DNA of 64,000 bases from Pseudomonas sp. ANT_H4. GTDB taxonomy: Bacteria; Pseudomonadota; Gammaproteobacteria; Pseudomonadales; Pseudomonadaceae. Made by a program: the position numbers and the translations under genes. A model generated the notes under the pieces. That model was not told where the DNA came from. It did not search any database and saw only the letters and a list, made by a program, of their open reading frames with translations. Location: positions 372,001 to 436,000 of the forward strand of contig NZ_VOBG01000001.1 of NCBI RefSeq assembly GCF_008369295.1, in the 5' to 3' direction. This document shows, piece by piece, positions 37,291 to 46,927 of this stretch. Numbering within the stretch: position 1 is the first letter of the stretch; each line of letters starts with the position of its first letter.

Positions 37291-38151
37291 GTGCACAGCA
37301 TGACCGCCTTTGCCCGCGTCGAAAAAGCCGGCGTCCAGGGCACCCTGAGCTGGGAGCTGCGTTCGGTCAACAGCCGCTACCTGGAACCGCACCTGCGCCT
37401 GCCGGAGTCCTTTCGCGATCTCGAAGGCGCGGTCCGCGAAGCGCTGCGCCAGGGCCTGTCCCGTGGCAAGCTCGAATGCACCCTGCACTTTACCGAGGAG
37501 ACTACCGGCAAGCCGCTGCAGGTCGACCGCGAACGGGCCGCACAACTGGTAGCCGCCGCCGAAACCATCGCCAGCCTGATCAAGCAACCCGCCGCGTTGA
37601 ACCCCCTGGAAGTCCTGGCCTGGCCCGGCGTGCTGGTGGCCGACGCCACCGACCCACAAGCCCTGAACGCTGAAGCCCTGGCCCTATTCACCCAAGGCCT
37701 TAAGGAACTCAAGGCCGGCCGCGAGCGCGAAGGCACCGAACTGGCCCGGCTGATCAACGAGCGCCTGACCTCCATAGAAGAAGACGTAGTCATCCTGCGC
37801 GAGCTGGTGCCGCAGATGCTTGCCACCCAGCGCCAGAAGGTCCTCGACCGCTTCGCCGACATGCAGGCCGAACTTGATCCGGTGCGCCTGGAGCAGGAAA
37901 TGGTCCTGCTGGCGCAAAAGAGCGACGTCGCCGAAGAGCTCGACCGCCTGAGCACCCACATCGTGGAAGTTCGCCGCGTGCTCAAGTCCGCCGGTGCCGC
38001 TGGTCGGCGCCTGGACTTCCTGATGCAGGAACTCAACCGCGAAGCCAATACACTAGGCTCCAAGGCCTTCGATCCGCGCAGCACCACCGCTGCGGTCAAC
38101 CTCAAAGTGTTGATCGAGCAAATGCGCGAACAAGTACAGAATATTGAGTAA
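37291..38151 (+). CDS. yicC: YicC-family endoribonuclease
   Basis: The 286-aa protein starts VHSMTAFARVEKAG and has SWELRSVNSRYLEPHLRLPESFRDLE plus the C-terminal DUF1732 region GRRLDFLMQELNREANTLGSKAFD. E. coli YicC is an RNase affecting RyhB turnover. GTG 37291 is chosen from the family N terminus (M-x-x-SMTA); ATG 37300 would remove three residues. GAGGT lies about 12 bases upstream. gmk follows after 12 bp. Confidence 0.93.
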   Translation: MHSMTAFARVEKAGVQGTLSWELRSVNSRYLEPHLRLPESFRDLEGAVREALRQGLSRGKLECTLHFTEETTGKPLQVDRERAAQLVAAAETIASLIKQPAALNPLEVLAWPGVLVADATDPQALNAEALALFTQGLKELKAGREREGTELARLINERLTSIEEDVVILRELVPQMLATQRQKVLDRFADMQAELDPVRLEQEMVLLAQKSDVAEELDRLSTHIVEVRRVLKSAGAAGRRLDFLMQELNREANTLGSKAFDPRSTTAAVNLKVLIEQMREQVQNIE

Positions 38152-38784
<633 letters not shown>

Positions 38785-38801
38785 CAGGCTCTTCCCAAAG
38801 C

Positions 38802-38834
38802 CGCTGCAAGGGCCTTACATTGGCACTTGCAGCG
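38802..38834 (+). terminator. Hairpin CGCTGCAAG/CTTGCAGCG after gmk
   Basis: A 9-bp perfect stem with a 15-base loop lies 18 bases past the gmk stop. No T-run follows. It may be a weak terminator or processing site in the gmk-rpoZ gap (166 bp). Confidence 0.45.
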
Positions 38835-38950
38835 CGTTTGCGATGGCCGGTGAAAATCAGCGCTTCCCTAAACGCTGGTGATTTTTTAAACTGTTCAGTC
38901 CGCTCGCCCAACCGGGCAGCGCGCATATTGCATTCGCTCCGAGGAATACC

Positions 38951-39211
38951 ATGGCCCGCGTAACCGTTGAAGACTGCCTAGACCACGTGGAAAACCGCTT
39001 TGAACTGGTCATGCTCTCTACCAAGCGTGCCCGTCAACTGGCCACTGGCGGCAAAGAGCCCCTAGTGCAGTGGGAAAACGACAAGCCTACCGTTGTGGCC
39101 CTGCGCGAAATCGCGGCTGGCCTGATGAGCTACGAGTTCATCGCCAACGCCGAAATCGTTGAAGACGAACCACTGTTCGCGTTCGAGGACGAGTCCAACG
39201 AGGCCGTCTAA
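38951..39211 (+). CDS. rpoZ: RNA polymerase omega subunit
   Basis: The 86-aa protein has [29 protein letters not shown] and the acidic tail [16 protein letters not shown]. Omega aids beta' folding and forms part of ppGpp site 1 in proteobacteria, matching its position in front of spoT. GAGGA lies upstream of the ATG. Confidence 0.97.
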   Translation: MARVTVEDCLDHVENRFELVMLSTKRARQLATGGKEPLVQWENDKPTVVALREIAAGLMSYEFIANAEIVEDEPLFAFEDESNEAV

Positions 39212-39271
39212 GCCTATGCCAGGTCGGCGCAGCACGGCGCGGGGTCAACGCTTGCGGCAGGAGTCATTCCT

Positions 39272-41377
39272 TTGCCGAGCATAGACGCCCTCGCCGATCG
39301 CTTATCGACCTACCTCGGCCCAGACCAGGTCAACCTGGTCCGCCGAGCGTATTTCTACGCCGAACAAGCCCACGACGGCCAACGCCGGCGCAGCGGCGAG
39401 GCGTATGTCACCCATCCTCTTGCGGTGGCCAATATTCTTGCCGACATGCACATGGACCATCAGAGCCTGATGGCTGCGATGCTGCATGACGTGATCGAAG
39501 ACACCGGTATTGCCAAGGAAGCGCTCAGTGCGCAATTTGGCGAAACCGTGGCCGAGTTGGTCGACGGGGTCAGCAAACTGACCCAGATGAATTTCGAGAC
39601 CAAGGCCGAAGCCCAGGCGGAAAATTTCCAGAAGATGGCCATGGCCATGGCTCGGGATATCCGGGTAATCCTGGTCAAGCTGGCTGACCGGCTGCACAAC
39701 ATGCGCACGCTGGAAGTGCTGTCCGGTGAAAAACGCCGGCGTATCGCCAAGGAAACCCTGGAAATCTACGCGCCCATCGCCAACCGGCTGGGCATGCATG
39801 CCATTCGTATCGAATTCGAAGACCTCGGCTTCAAGGCGATGTACCCAATGCGTTCCGCGCGCATCTACCAGGCAGTCAAGCGCGCCAGGGGCAATCGCAA
39901 GGAAATCGTCAACAAGATCGAAGAGTCCCTGAGCCATTGCCTGGCGATCGACGAGATCGAAGGCGAAGTCAGCGGCCGGCAGAAACACATCTACGGCATC
40001 TACAAGAAGATGCGCGGCAAGCGTCGAGCCTTCAACGAGATCATGGACGTCTACGCGTTTAGGATTATCGTCGACAAGGTCGATACCTGCTACCGCGTAC
40101 TGGGTGCTGTACATAATTTGTACAAACCCCTGCCGGGACGTTTCAAGGATTACATTGCCATTCCCAAGGCCAACGGCTATCAGTCGCTGCATACCACGCT
40201 GTTCGGCATGCACGGGGTTCCGATCGAGATCCAGATCCGCACTCGGGAAATGGAAGAGATGGCCAACAACGGCATCGCCGCCCATTGGCTGTACAAATCC
40301 AGCGGCGACGAGCAGCCCAAGGGCACTCATGCCCGCGCCCGCCAGTGGGTCAAGGGCGTACTGGAAATGCAGCAACGCGCCGGCAACTCCCTGGAATTTA
40401 TCGAAAGCGTGAAGATCGACCTGTTCCCGGACGAGGTCTACGTCTTCACGCCCAAAGGCCGGATCATGGAGCTGCCAAAAGGCTCCACTGCGGTCGACTT
40501 CGCCTATGCGGTGCACACCGACGTGGGCAACAGCTGCATTGCCTGCCGGATCAACCGCCGCCTGGCCCCGCTGTCAGAACCGCTGCAAAGCGGCTCCACG
40601 GTGGAAATCGTCAGCGCACCCGGCGCACGCCCGAACCCGGCCTGGCTCAACTTCGTGGTTACCGGCAAAGCGCGCACCCATATTCGCCATGCCCTGAAGC
40701 TGCAGCGTCGTTCCGAGTCCATCAGCCTGGGCGAACGCCTGCTGAACAAGGTGCTCAACGGCTTTGGCAGCTCCCTGGAAAAAATCCCGGCAGAGCGCAT
40801 ACAGGCGATGCTCCACGAGTACCGCCAGGAACTGATCGAAGACCTGCTTGAAGATATCGGCCTGGGCAATCGCATGGCCTATGTAGTCGCCCGCCGCCTG
40901 CTGGGCGAAGGCGAACAGCTGCCAAGTCCCGAAGGCCCACTGGCAATTCGCGGCACCGAAGGCCTGGTGCTCAGCTACGCCAAGTGCTGCACGCCGATTC
41001 CGGGGGACCCCATTGTCGGCCACTTGTCCGCGGGGAAAGGCATGGTCGTGCACTTGGATAACTGCCGCAATATCAGCGAAATCCGCCACAACCCGGAAAA
41101 ATGCATCCAGCTGTCCTGGGCCAAGGATGTCACCGGCGAATTCAACGTCGAGCTGCGGGTCGAGCTGGAACACCAGCGCGGCCTGATCGCCCTGCTGGCC
41201 AGCAGCGTCAACGCAGCCGACGGCAATATCGAGAAAATCAGCATGGACGAGCGCGATGGTCGCATCAGCGTGGTCCAACTGGTGGTCAGCGTGCACGACC
41301 GCGTGCACCTGGCCCGCGTGATCAAGAAACTGCGTGCCCTGACCGGAGTCATCCGCATCACTCGCATGCGTGCGTAG
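39272..41377 (+). CDS. spoT: Bifunctional (p)ppGpp synthetase/hydrolase SpoT
   Basis: The 701-aa protein has an HD hydrolase domain (His48, H72-D73 in AMLHDVIEDTG), a synthetase domain (YRVLGAVHNLYKPLPGRFKDYIAIPKANGYQSLHTT), then TGS (VYVFTPKGRIMELPKGST), a zinc-finger-like region (SYAKCCTPIPGDPIVGHLSAGKG) and a C-terminal ACT domain. It controls the stringent response. Translation starts at TTG 39272 with AGGAG nine bases upstream; the resulting N terminus MPSIDALADRL matches SpoT. Confidence 0.97.
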   Translation: MPSIDALADRLSTYLGPDQVNLVRRAYFYAEQAHDGQRRRSGEAYVTHPLAVANILADMHMDHQSLMAAMLHDVIEDTGIAKEALSAQFGETVAELVDGVSKLTQMNFETKAEAQAENFQKMAMAMARDIRVILVKLADRLHNMRTLEVLSGEKRRRIAKETLEIYAPIANRLGMHAIRIEFEDLGFKAMYPMRSARIYQAVKRARGNRKEIVNKIEESLSHCLAIDEIEGEVSGRQKHIYGIYKKMRGKRRAFNEIMDVYAFRIIVDKVDTCYRVLGAVHNLYKPLPGRFKDYIAIPKANGYQSLHTTLFGMHGVPIEIQIRTREMEEMANNGIAAHWLYKSSGDEQPKGTHARARQWVKGVLEMQQRAGNSLEFIESVKIDLFPDEVYVFTPKGRIMELPKGSTAVDFAYAVHTDVGNSCIACRINRRLAPLSEPLQSGSTVEIVSAPGARPNPAWLNFVVTGKARTHIRHALKLQRRSESISLGERLLNKVLNGFGSSLEKIPAERIQAMLHEYRQELIEDLLEDIGLGNRMAYVVARRLLGEGEQLPSPEGPLAIRGTEGLVLSYAKCCTPIPGDPIVGHLSAGKGMVVHLDNCRNISEIRHNPEKCIQLSWAKDVTGEFNVELRVELEHQRGLIALLASSVNAADGNIEKISMDERDGRISVVQLVVSVHDRVHLARVIKKLRALTGVIRITRMRA

Positions 41378-41401
41378 CCCACCCATTACAAGGAGTCATT
41401 C

Positions 41402-41782
41402 ATGACCAAGACAGTAATTACCAGCGACAAGGCACCTGCAGCCATCGGCACTTATTCCCAGGCGATCAAGGCAGGCAACACCGTTTACATGTCCGGCCAG
41501 ATTCCCCTGGACCCAAAAACCATGGAACTGGTTGAAGGCTTCGAAGCCCAGACGGTACAAGTCTTCGAAAACCTCAAGTCGGTCGCCGAAGCCGCTGGCG
41601 GTTCGTTCAAGGACATCGTCAAGCTGAACATCTTCCTCACCGACCTGAGCCACTTCGCCAAGGTCAACGAGATCATGGGCAAGTACTTCGAACAACCGTA
41701 CCCAGCCCGCGCCGCCATCGGCGTTGCCGCTCTGCCAAAGGGCGCACAGGTTGAGATGGACGCGATTTTGGTCATCGAGTAA
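41402..41782 (+). CDS. ridA: RidA enamine/imine deaminase
   Basis: The 126-aa protein has RidA signatures [23 protein letters not shown] and [22 protein letters not shown], with the substrate-binding Arg in PARAA. It hydrolyses reactive 2-aminoacrylate-type intermediates, preventing damage to PLP enzymes. AAGGAG lies seven bases before the ATG. It is 24 bp downstream of spoT, as in many gamma-proteobacteria. Confidence 0.97.
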   Translation: MTKTVITSDKAPAAIGTYSQAIKAGNTVYMSGQIPLDPKTMELVEGFEAQTVQVFENLKSVAEAAGGSFKDIVKLNIFLTDLSHFAKVNEIMGKYFEQPYPARAAIGVAALPKGAQVEMDAILVIE

Positions 41783-41852
41783 AACACCCGGCGCAGCTCT
41801 TCTTCTCTATAAAAAGACGGTTGCGCCGACTTCGTTTTGAAAGGATTTTGTA

Positions 41853-42596
41853 ATGCGCAAAGCGCTCGTTGCCTCTTCATTGCTTGCCCTGCTGCTCAGC
41901 GGTTGCGCCAGCAATCCTGCCGACCTTGATGTCAGCGGCACCTGGATCAACCAAGTCGCCATTGATACAGCGTCCAAGGGCGGCCCTTTGCGTGAAGCCT
42001 TGCAGGCCTATGGTCCGAACCTCGAATGGGAGGTCAACACCAAGGCCAACCAGGCGCGCTACTTCAATGGTTTTGAACGCCCTGAAGGCAAGCTGCTGGG
42101 CGAAAAGTCCGGCGCCTGGAGTGTTGATTTTTATGGCAGCTCCACCACCGAGCTCAAGCGCGATGGCAAACAACTGTTGCAAGTCGCCAACGACAACGAG
42201 CCGGAGCAACTATTCGATCGCTCCCAGGACCCCGCCCCCGAAGGTGCACCCTTGGGCGCCAACTTTGAACGAGCCTTGTACTCGGCCTATATGGGCGGCA
42301 CCTGGAAAATCACCAGTGGCGACGGCCAAGGCGCCACCGTGCAATTTCAAGCCAGCGGCCAAGTGACCGGTTTGCCAGGAGCAGACCAGTACTCGCTGTG
42401 CCTGGCTGGCGATTGCGCCTCCATGAGCGGCGGCTACGACAGCATCTGGCTGCAACAAGGCGGCCAGGGCAACCCGTGGATTTTTGCCCGTAAAGGTGCG
42501 CAACTGGAGATCTTCCAGGCCATCAATACTTCTCAGGCTGACGAAGTGCCTTCGTTTACTCCAGGGTCGCGGCAGTGGTTGCTGGAAAAGCAATGA
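41853..42596 (+). CDS. Putative lipoprotein of unknown function
   Basis: The 247-aa protein has a lipobox (SLLALLLSGCAS, Cys18) and then reads NPADLDVSGTWINQVAIDTASKGGPLREALQAYG. No catalytic motif is recognised. Regular beta-type segments (SGAWSVDFYGSSTTELKRDGKQLL and TWKITSGDGQGATVQFQASGQVTGLPGADQYSLCLAGDCASMSGG) suggest two beta-rich modules. It follows ridA by 70 bp with AAAGGA before the ATG and ends in a clear terminator. A cell-envelope role is inferred only from the signal. Confidence 0.85.
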   Translation: MRKALVASSLLALLLSGCASNPADLDVSGTWINQVAIDTASKGGPLREALQAYGPNLEWEVNTKANQARYFNGFERPEGKLLGEKSGAWSVDFYGSSTTELKRDGKQLLQVANDNEPEQLFDRSQDPAPEGAPLGANFERALYSAYMGGTWKITSGDGQGATVQFQASGQVTGLPGADQYSLCLAGDCASMSGGYDSIWLQQGGQGNPWIFARKGAQLEIFQAINTSQADEVPSFTPGSRQWLLEKQ

Positions 42597-42598
42597 AA

Positions 42599-42622
42599 AA
42601 AAGGAGCCCGAGGCTCCTTTTT
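42599..42622 (+). terminator. Terminator after the lipoprotein gene
   Basis: AAAAGGAGCC-CGA-GGCTCCTTTTT starts three bases after the stop codon. The A-run allows it to serve the convergent epimerase-like gene too. Confidence 0.88.
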
Positions 42623-42635
42623 CTTTGGCTGACAC

Positions 42636-43493
42636 TCAGCGCCCGCCCTCAAGAATCGCCGCATACCCTTCGCGATAACTTGGATAAGTCGGCACCCAGC
42701 CCAACGCCTTGGCCCGTGCGTTGCTGCACTGCTTGCTGCCGGCACGGCGCACGCTGGCATCCTCGGCCCACTCAGTGACGCCCAGGTACTCACGCAACCA
42801 GCCCACCACTTCAGCTAATGGCGCAGGCACATCGTCGACGCCGATATAGCAGTCATCCAGCGAACCACCCTGCTCCACATGCCTTAACAGAAAGGCCAAC
42901 AGGCCCGCCGCGTCATCGACGTGTATTCGGTTGCCGTACAAGGGTGGATCAATCGCCACGCGGTAACCCTGGCGCACCTGGCTTAACAACCATTCGCGAC
43001 CTGGGCCGTAAATGCCGGTCAAGCGCACTACGCTGGCCGGGACGCCGCTCTTCAGCGCGACCTGTTCAGCCTCCAGCATGACCTGGCCCGAGTAGCCGCC
43101 TGCCTGAGTCTGCGAGTTTTCATCGACCCACTCACCGTTCTGCTGCCCGTAGACACTGCTGCTGGAGACGAACAACAGATGCTTGGGCTCCTGGCCATAA
43201 TCTTTCAGCCAATCGAGCACATGTTGCAACCCTTGAACATAAGCGGCGCGATAGCCTGCCTCATCGTGATCGGTAGCAGCCGCGCAATACACCAGGTAAT
43301 CCACCCCGCCCACTGGCCAGGTGTCCGGGCAGTCTTCAATGAACAGATCACCGGCAATGCCGATCACCCCTTCAGGCAGGCGTGAAATATCACGCCGCAG
43401 GCCATGAACCTCCCACCCCGAGGCCAGCAATTGGGTGGCCAGGCGGCTACCAACATCGCCACAACCGGCAATCACAACAGAAGGCGCAGACAT
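42636..43493 (-). CDS. NAD-dependent epimerase/dehydratase-like protein (YeeZ-like, atypical SDR)
   Basis: The 285-aa protein has an N-terminal Rossmann motif VIAGCGDVGSRLATQLLASGW, then VSSSSVYGQQNGEWVDE (a YxxxN/K-type site) and VRLTGIYGPGR. It resembles YeeZ-type atypical SDRs; the substrate is unknown. ATG 43493 has GGAG seven bases upstream; GTG just before it is too close to the ribosome binding site. It is divergent from exbB. Confidence 0.88.
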   Translation of the reverse strand: MSAPSVVIAGCGDVGSRLATQLLASGWEVHGLRRDISRLPEGVIGIAGDLFIEDCPDTWPVGGVDYLVYCAAATDHDEAGYRAAYVQGLQHVLDWLKDYGQEPKHLLFVSSSSVYGQQNGEWVDENSQTQAGGYSGQVMLEAEQVALKSGVPASVVRLTGIYGPGREWLLSQVRQGYRVAIDPPLYGNRIHVDDAAGLLAFLLRHVEQGGSLDDCYIGVDDVPAPLAEVVGWLREYLGVTEWAEDASVRRAGSKQCSNARAKALGWVPTYPSYREGYAAILEGGR

Positions 43494-43563
43494 CACAAAA
43501 CTCCATTCTTAAAGGTCAAGATTAGCCTTCACAGACGACCAGCGGCTAGCAAACTGAGAAATA

Positions 43564-43580
43564 AAGTAACTGTATTACTT
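43564..43580. promoter_or_regulatory. AAGTAA-N5-TTACTT dyad upstream of exbB
   Basis: A 6-5-6 dyad lies in an AT-rich patch (43550-43610) between the epimerase-like gene and exbB. exbB-exbD-tonB operons are usually repressed by Fur; I saw no good Fur box by eye here, so either a divergent Fur site or another regulator binds this dyad. Confidence 0.3.
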
Positions 43581-43686
43581 TTGTTAACAAGAATTACTTG
43601 CAATAATAACCACCCATTTGTCCTCGACCCGCTCCGCTCCGGTCTGGCAGGACAACCACTCATTTTTTCTCTCAGGTCCGGCCAGC

Positions 43687-44697
43687 ATGACGCGCAATAA
43701 AATCCCCGCTTCGCCAACCAAGCCTCACAGTCCATCCCGCTTCTCGCGTGCGATCGCTGCGGTGCTGTTCAGCGTTCTGCTGGCACCGACCGCTGCGTTC
43801 GCCGATGCAGCCGCCCCGGCTGCCCAGCCAGCTACCACCGCGCCGGCAGCGGTGGCTCCAGCACCAGAACACAACGCAGCAGCGCCTGGCGCTCCGGCTG
43901 CCGCACCTGCGGCCACCGACCCGGTCGCAGCCGACGGCGTTGCTCCGGATGACGAAACCGGCGTTGTGCTGGAAGAAGACAACACCCTGGGCATGGCCCA
44001 TGACCTGTCGCCTTGGGGCATGTACCAGAACGCCGACATCATCGTGAAGATCGTGATGATCGGCCTGGCCATCGCCTCGATCATCACCTGGACCATCTGG
44101 ATCGCCAAGGGCTTCGAACTGCTGGGCGCCAAACGCCGCCTTCGCACTGAAATCGTCAACCTGAAGAAAGCCACCACCCTTAAGGAAGCCAGCGAAAGCG
44201 CGGCGAAAAAGGGCACCCTGGCACACCTGCTGGTCCACGACGCACTGGAAGAGATGCGCCTGTCGGCCAACAGCCGCGAAAAAGAAGGTATCAAGGAGCG
44301 TGTGAGCTTCCGTCTTGAGCGCCTGGTTGCAGCTTGCGGTCGCAACATGAGCAACGGTACTGGCGTCCTCGCCACCATCGGTTCCACCGCGCCTTTCGTC
44401 GGCCTGTTCGGTACCGTGTGGGGCATCATGAACAGCTTTATCGGCATCGCCAAAACCCAGACCACCAACCTCGCTGTGGTTGCTCCCGGTATCGCCGAAG
44501 CCCTGTTGGCAACGGCCCTGGGCCTGGTGGCGGCGATTCCTGCGGTGGTGATCTACAACGTCTTCGCCCGCTCGATCGCCGGATACAAGGCTCAGGTGTC
44601 GGATGCGTCGGCAGAAGTCCTGTTGCTGGTAAGCCGTGACCTCGATCACCAGCCTACCGAGCGCAGCTCGCAACCGCACATGGTGAAAGTGGGGTAA
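43687..44697 (+). CDS. exbB: ExbB, TonB-complex proton channel subunit
   Basis: The 336-aa protein has a signal-like segment (about 20-40), a long Ala/Pro-rich periplasmic N terminus (about 40-105), then three membrane segments with the MotA/TolQ/ExbB core IGSTAPFVGLFGTVWGIMNSFIGIA and APGIAEALLATALGLVAAIPAVVIYNVFAR. Compared with E. coli ExbB (244 aa), the N terminus is about 90 aa longer, as in the Pseudomonas TonB1-type complex. It energises outer-membrane siderophore receptors with ExbD and TonB. ATG 43687 is the best start. Confidence 0.95.
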   Translation: MTRNKIPASPTKPHSPSRFSRAIAAVLFSVLLAPTAAFADAAAPAAQPATTAPAAVAPAPEHNAAAPGAPAAAPAATDPVAADGVAPDDETGVVLEEDNTLGMAHDLSPWGMYQNADIIVKIVMIGLAIASIITWTIWIAKGFELLGAKRRLRTEIVNLKKATTLKEASESAAKKGTLAHLLVHDALEEMRLSANSREKEGIKERVSFRLERLVAACGRNMSNGTGVLATIGSTAPFVGLFGTVWGIMNSFIGIAKTQTTNLAVVAPGIAEALLATALGLVAAIPAVVIYNVFARSIAGYKAQVSDASAEVLLLVSRDLDHQPTERSSQPHMVKVG

Positions 44698-44703
44698 TCG
44701 GCC

Positions 44704-45129
44704 ATGGGCCTGCATTTGAATCAAGGCGACGACGAACTCGTCGAGAACCACGAAATCAACGTCACGCCGTTTATCGACGTGATGCTGGTGCTGCTGATCA
44801 TCTTCATGGTGGCAGCACCCTTGGCCACGGTGGACATCAAGGTTGACCTCCCCGCCTCCAGCGCGAAACCTGCGCCACGGCCAGAGAAACCGGTGTTCCT
44901 CAGCGTCAAGGCCGACCAGCGCCTGTTCCTGGGCGAAGAAGAAGTCAAATCCGAAACCCTGGGCGCTGTGCTCGACGCCAAGACCCAGGGCAAGAAAGAC
45001 ACGACCATCTTCTTCCAGGCCGACAAAGGCGTGGACTATGGCGACCTGATGCACGTGATGGATGCCCTACGGGCAGCCGGCTACCTCAAGGTAGGCCTGG
45101 TCGGACTTGAGACGGCAGCCAAGAAATGA
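44704..45129 (+). CDS. exbD: ExbD, TonB-complex subunit
   Basis: The 141-aa protein has one N-terminal membrane anchor with the conserved Asp in NVTPFIDVMLVLLIIFMVAAPLA and a periplasmic domain. It is six bases downstream of exbB, and its TGA stop overlaps the tonB ATG (ATGA). Confidence 0.97.
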   Translation: MGLHLNQGDDELVENHEINVTPFIDVMLVLLIIFMVAAPLATVDIKVDLPASSAKPAPRPEKPVFLSVKADQRLFLGEEEVKSETLGAVLDAKTQGKKDTTIFFQADKGVDYGDLMHVMDALRAAGYLKVGLVGLETAAKK

Positions 45130-45872
45130 TCACGACGCGCCACAAACTGACGCGTTATGGCACAAGCCTCGCCGTCGTGCTGGGCGTCCACGCCGTCGCG
45201 ATTATCATCGCGCTCCAGTGGTCGGCGCCACATACGGTCCAGCTGCCACCGGCCGCCATGGTCATCGACCTGGCACCGATGCCGGCGCCACCCCCTCCGG
45301 CCCCGCCGAAGGTGGTGACGCCGCCGCAACCGCCTGCGCCGGTGGAAGAGCTGCTATTGCCGAAGCTGGCCGAAGCACCGAAACCAACGATTTCGGTACC
45401 CAAGCCGGTCAAGCCCAAGCCAAAACCACAACCACCCAAGCCTGAGAAGAAGCCCGAGCCGCCCAAGGAAAAACCTTCCGAAGACCCGCCGAGCGAGAGC
45501 CCTCAGAACAACGCGCCTACGGAAAAATCGGCTCAACCTCAACCCGGCCCGTCACCGCAGCAGACTGCTGCCAAGGCTACCTGGGAAAGCACCTTGCTCG
45601 GCCACTTGGCGAAGTACAAGAAGTACCCGCCAGGCGCCCAGTCACGGGGCAAAGAAGGCTTGAACCGCTTGCGTTTCGTGGTCGATGCCGAAGGCAAGGT
45701 GTTGTCCTATGAGCTGGTGGGCCGCTCCGGCAACGCCGACCTGGACCGCGCCACCCTGGACATGATCCGTCGTGCCCAGCCGCTGCCCAAGCCACCTGCC
45801 GACATGTTGAAAAACGGCAGCATCGAAATCGTTGCTCCGTTTGTCTACAACATCGAGAAACGTCGCAGGTAA
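45126..45872 (+). CDS. tonB: TonB energy-transducing protein
   Basis: The 248-aa protein has an N-terminal membrane segment (TSLAVVLGVHAVAIIIAL), a long Pro/Lys/Glu-rich periplasmic spacer (about 55-150) with repeated PKP and PEP units, and a C-terminal TonB domain (YPPGAQSRGKEGLNRLRFVVDAEGKVL...PFVYNIEKRRR). It spans the periplasm to contact the TonB box of outer-membrane transporters. It starts at ATG 45126, overlapping exbD by 4 bp. Confidence 0.96.
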   Translation: MITTRHKLTRYGTSLAVVLGVHAVAIIIALQWSAPHTVQLPPAAMVIDLAPMPAPPPPAPPKVVTPPQPPAPVEELLLPKLAEAPKPTISVPKPVKPKPKPQPPKPEKKPEPPKEKPSEDPPSESPQNNAPTEKSAQPQPGPSPQQTAAKATWESTLLGHLAKYKKYPPGAQSRGKEGLNRLRFVVDAEGKVLSYELVGRSGNADLDRATLDMIRRAQPLPKPPADMLKNGSIEIVAPFVYNIEKRRR

Positions 45873-45880
45873 CAACAACG

Positions 45881-45901
45881 CGGGGTATCTGCTACCCCGC
45901 G
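45881..45901 (+). terminator. Hairpin GCGGGGTA/TACCCCGC after tonB
   Basis: An 8-bp stem with a 5-base loop begins eight bases after the tonB stop. The trailing sequence GGGGTTATT has only short T content, so it is a weak or atypical terminator. Confidence 0.55.
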
Positions 45902-45913
45902 GGGTTATTACGT

Positions 45914-45940
45914 TCTTCGCGAACAAGCTGGCTACTACAT
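45914..45940. repeat. Decayed solo REP
   Basis: TTCTTCGCGAACAAGCTGGC then TACTACA matches the right half of the REPINs (TTCTTCGCGAGCAAGCTCGC, TCCTACA) with a few substitutions. No left partner is present. Confidence 0.65.
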
Positions 45941-45999
45941 AACGTGCGTCTATCGATTGCAGCCGGTATGCTTGGTCCGCAACCTCATGGACGCCCGCT

Positions 46000-46920
46000 A
46001 TGACTCTTACAGAATTACGCTACATCGTAACCCTCGCCCAAGAGCAGCACTTCGGCCACGCGGCCGAGCGTTGCCATGTCAGCCAGCCGACCTTGTCGGT
46101 GGGTGTGAAAAAGCTTGAAGACGAACTCGGTGTGCTGATTTTCGAGCGCAGCAAAAGCGCCGTGCGCCTGACCCCGGTCGGCGAAGGCATCGTCGCCCAG
46201 GCCCAGAAGGTTCTGGAGCAAGCCCAAAGCATTCGCGAACTGGCACAGGCCGGCAAAAACCAGCTGACAGCACCGCTGAAAGTCGGCGCAATCTATACTG
46301 TCGGCCCCTACCTGTTCCCGCACCTGATTCCGCAACTGCACCGCGTCGCGCCGCAGATGCCTTTGTATATCGAAGAAAACTTCACCCACGTGCTGCGCGA
46401 CAAACTGCGCAACGGCGAACTGGACGCGATCATTATCGCCCTGCCGTTCAACGAGTCGGACGTGCTGACCCTCCCACTCTACGATGAGCCGTTCTACGTG
46501 CTGATGCCGGCGTCCCACCCATGGACGCAAAAAGACACCATCGACGCCGCCCTGCTCAACGACAAGAGCCTGCTGCTGTTGGGCGAAGGCCATTGCTTCC
46601 GCGACCAGGTACTGGAAGCCTGCCCGACCCTGACCAAAGGCAACGACGGCGCCAAGCACACCACCGTGGAATCAAGCTCCCTGGAAACCATCCGCCATAT
46701 GGTGGCGTCCGGCCTGGGCATTTCGATCCTGCCGCTGTCAGCGGTGGACAGCCATCACTACGCCCCCGGCGTGATCGCCGTGCGCCCACTGACGCCGCCG
46801 GTGCCGTTCCGCACCGTGGCGATTGCCTGGCGCGCCAGCTTCCCGCGCCCGAAAGCCATTGAAATCCTCGCCGACTCGATCCGCCTGTGTTCGGTGGCCA
46901 AGCCGCCCGCTGCGAGCTAA
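46000..46920 (+). CDS. oxyR: Hydrogen peroxide sensor/regulator OxyR
   Basis: The 306-aa LysR regulator has an HTH (FGHAAERCHVSQPTLSVGVKKLE) and the redox pair Cys199 (GEGHCFRD) and Cys208 (VLEACPTL), which form the activating disulphide. It induces catalase, alkyl hydroperoxide reductase and related genes. It lies seven bases upstream of recG in the same direction, the conserved oxyR-recG pair of Pseudomonas. Confidence 0.97.
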   Translation: MTLTELRYIVTLAQEQHFGHAAERCHVSQPTLSVGVKKLEDELGVLIFERSKSAVRLTPVGEGIVAQAQKVLEQAQSIRELAQAGKNQLTAPLKVGAIYTVGPYLFPHLIPQLHRVAPQMPLYIEENFTHVLRDKLRNGELDAIIIALPFNESDVLTLPLYDEPFYVLMPASHPWTQKDTIDAALLNDKSLLLLGEGHCFRDQVLEACPTLTKGNDGAKHTTVESSSLETIRHMVASGLGISILPLSAVDSHHYAPGVIAVRPLTPPVPFRTVAIAWRASFPRPKAIEILADSIRLCSVAKPPAAS

Positions 46921-46927
46921 GGGCCGT

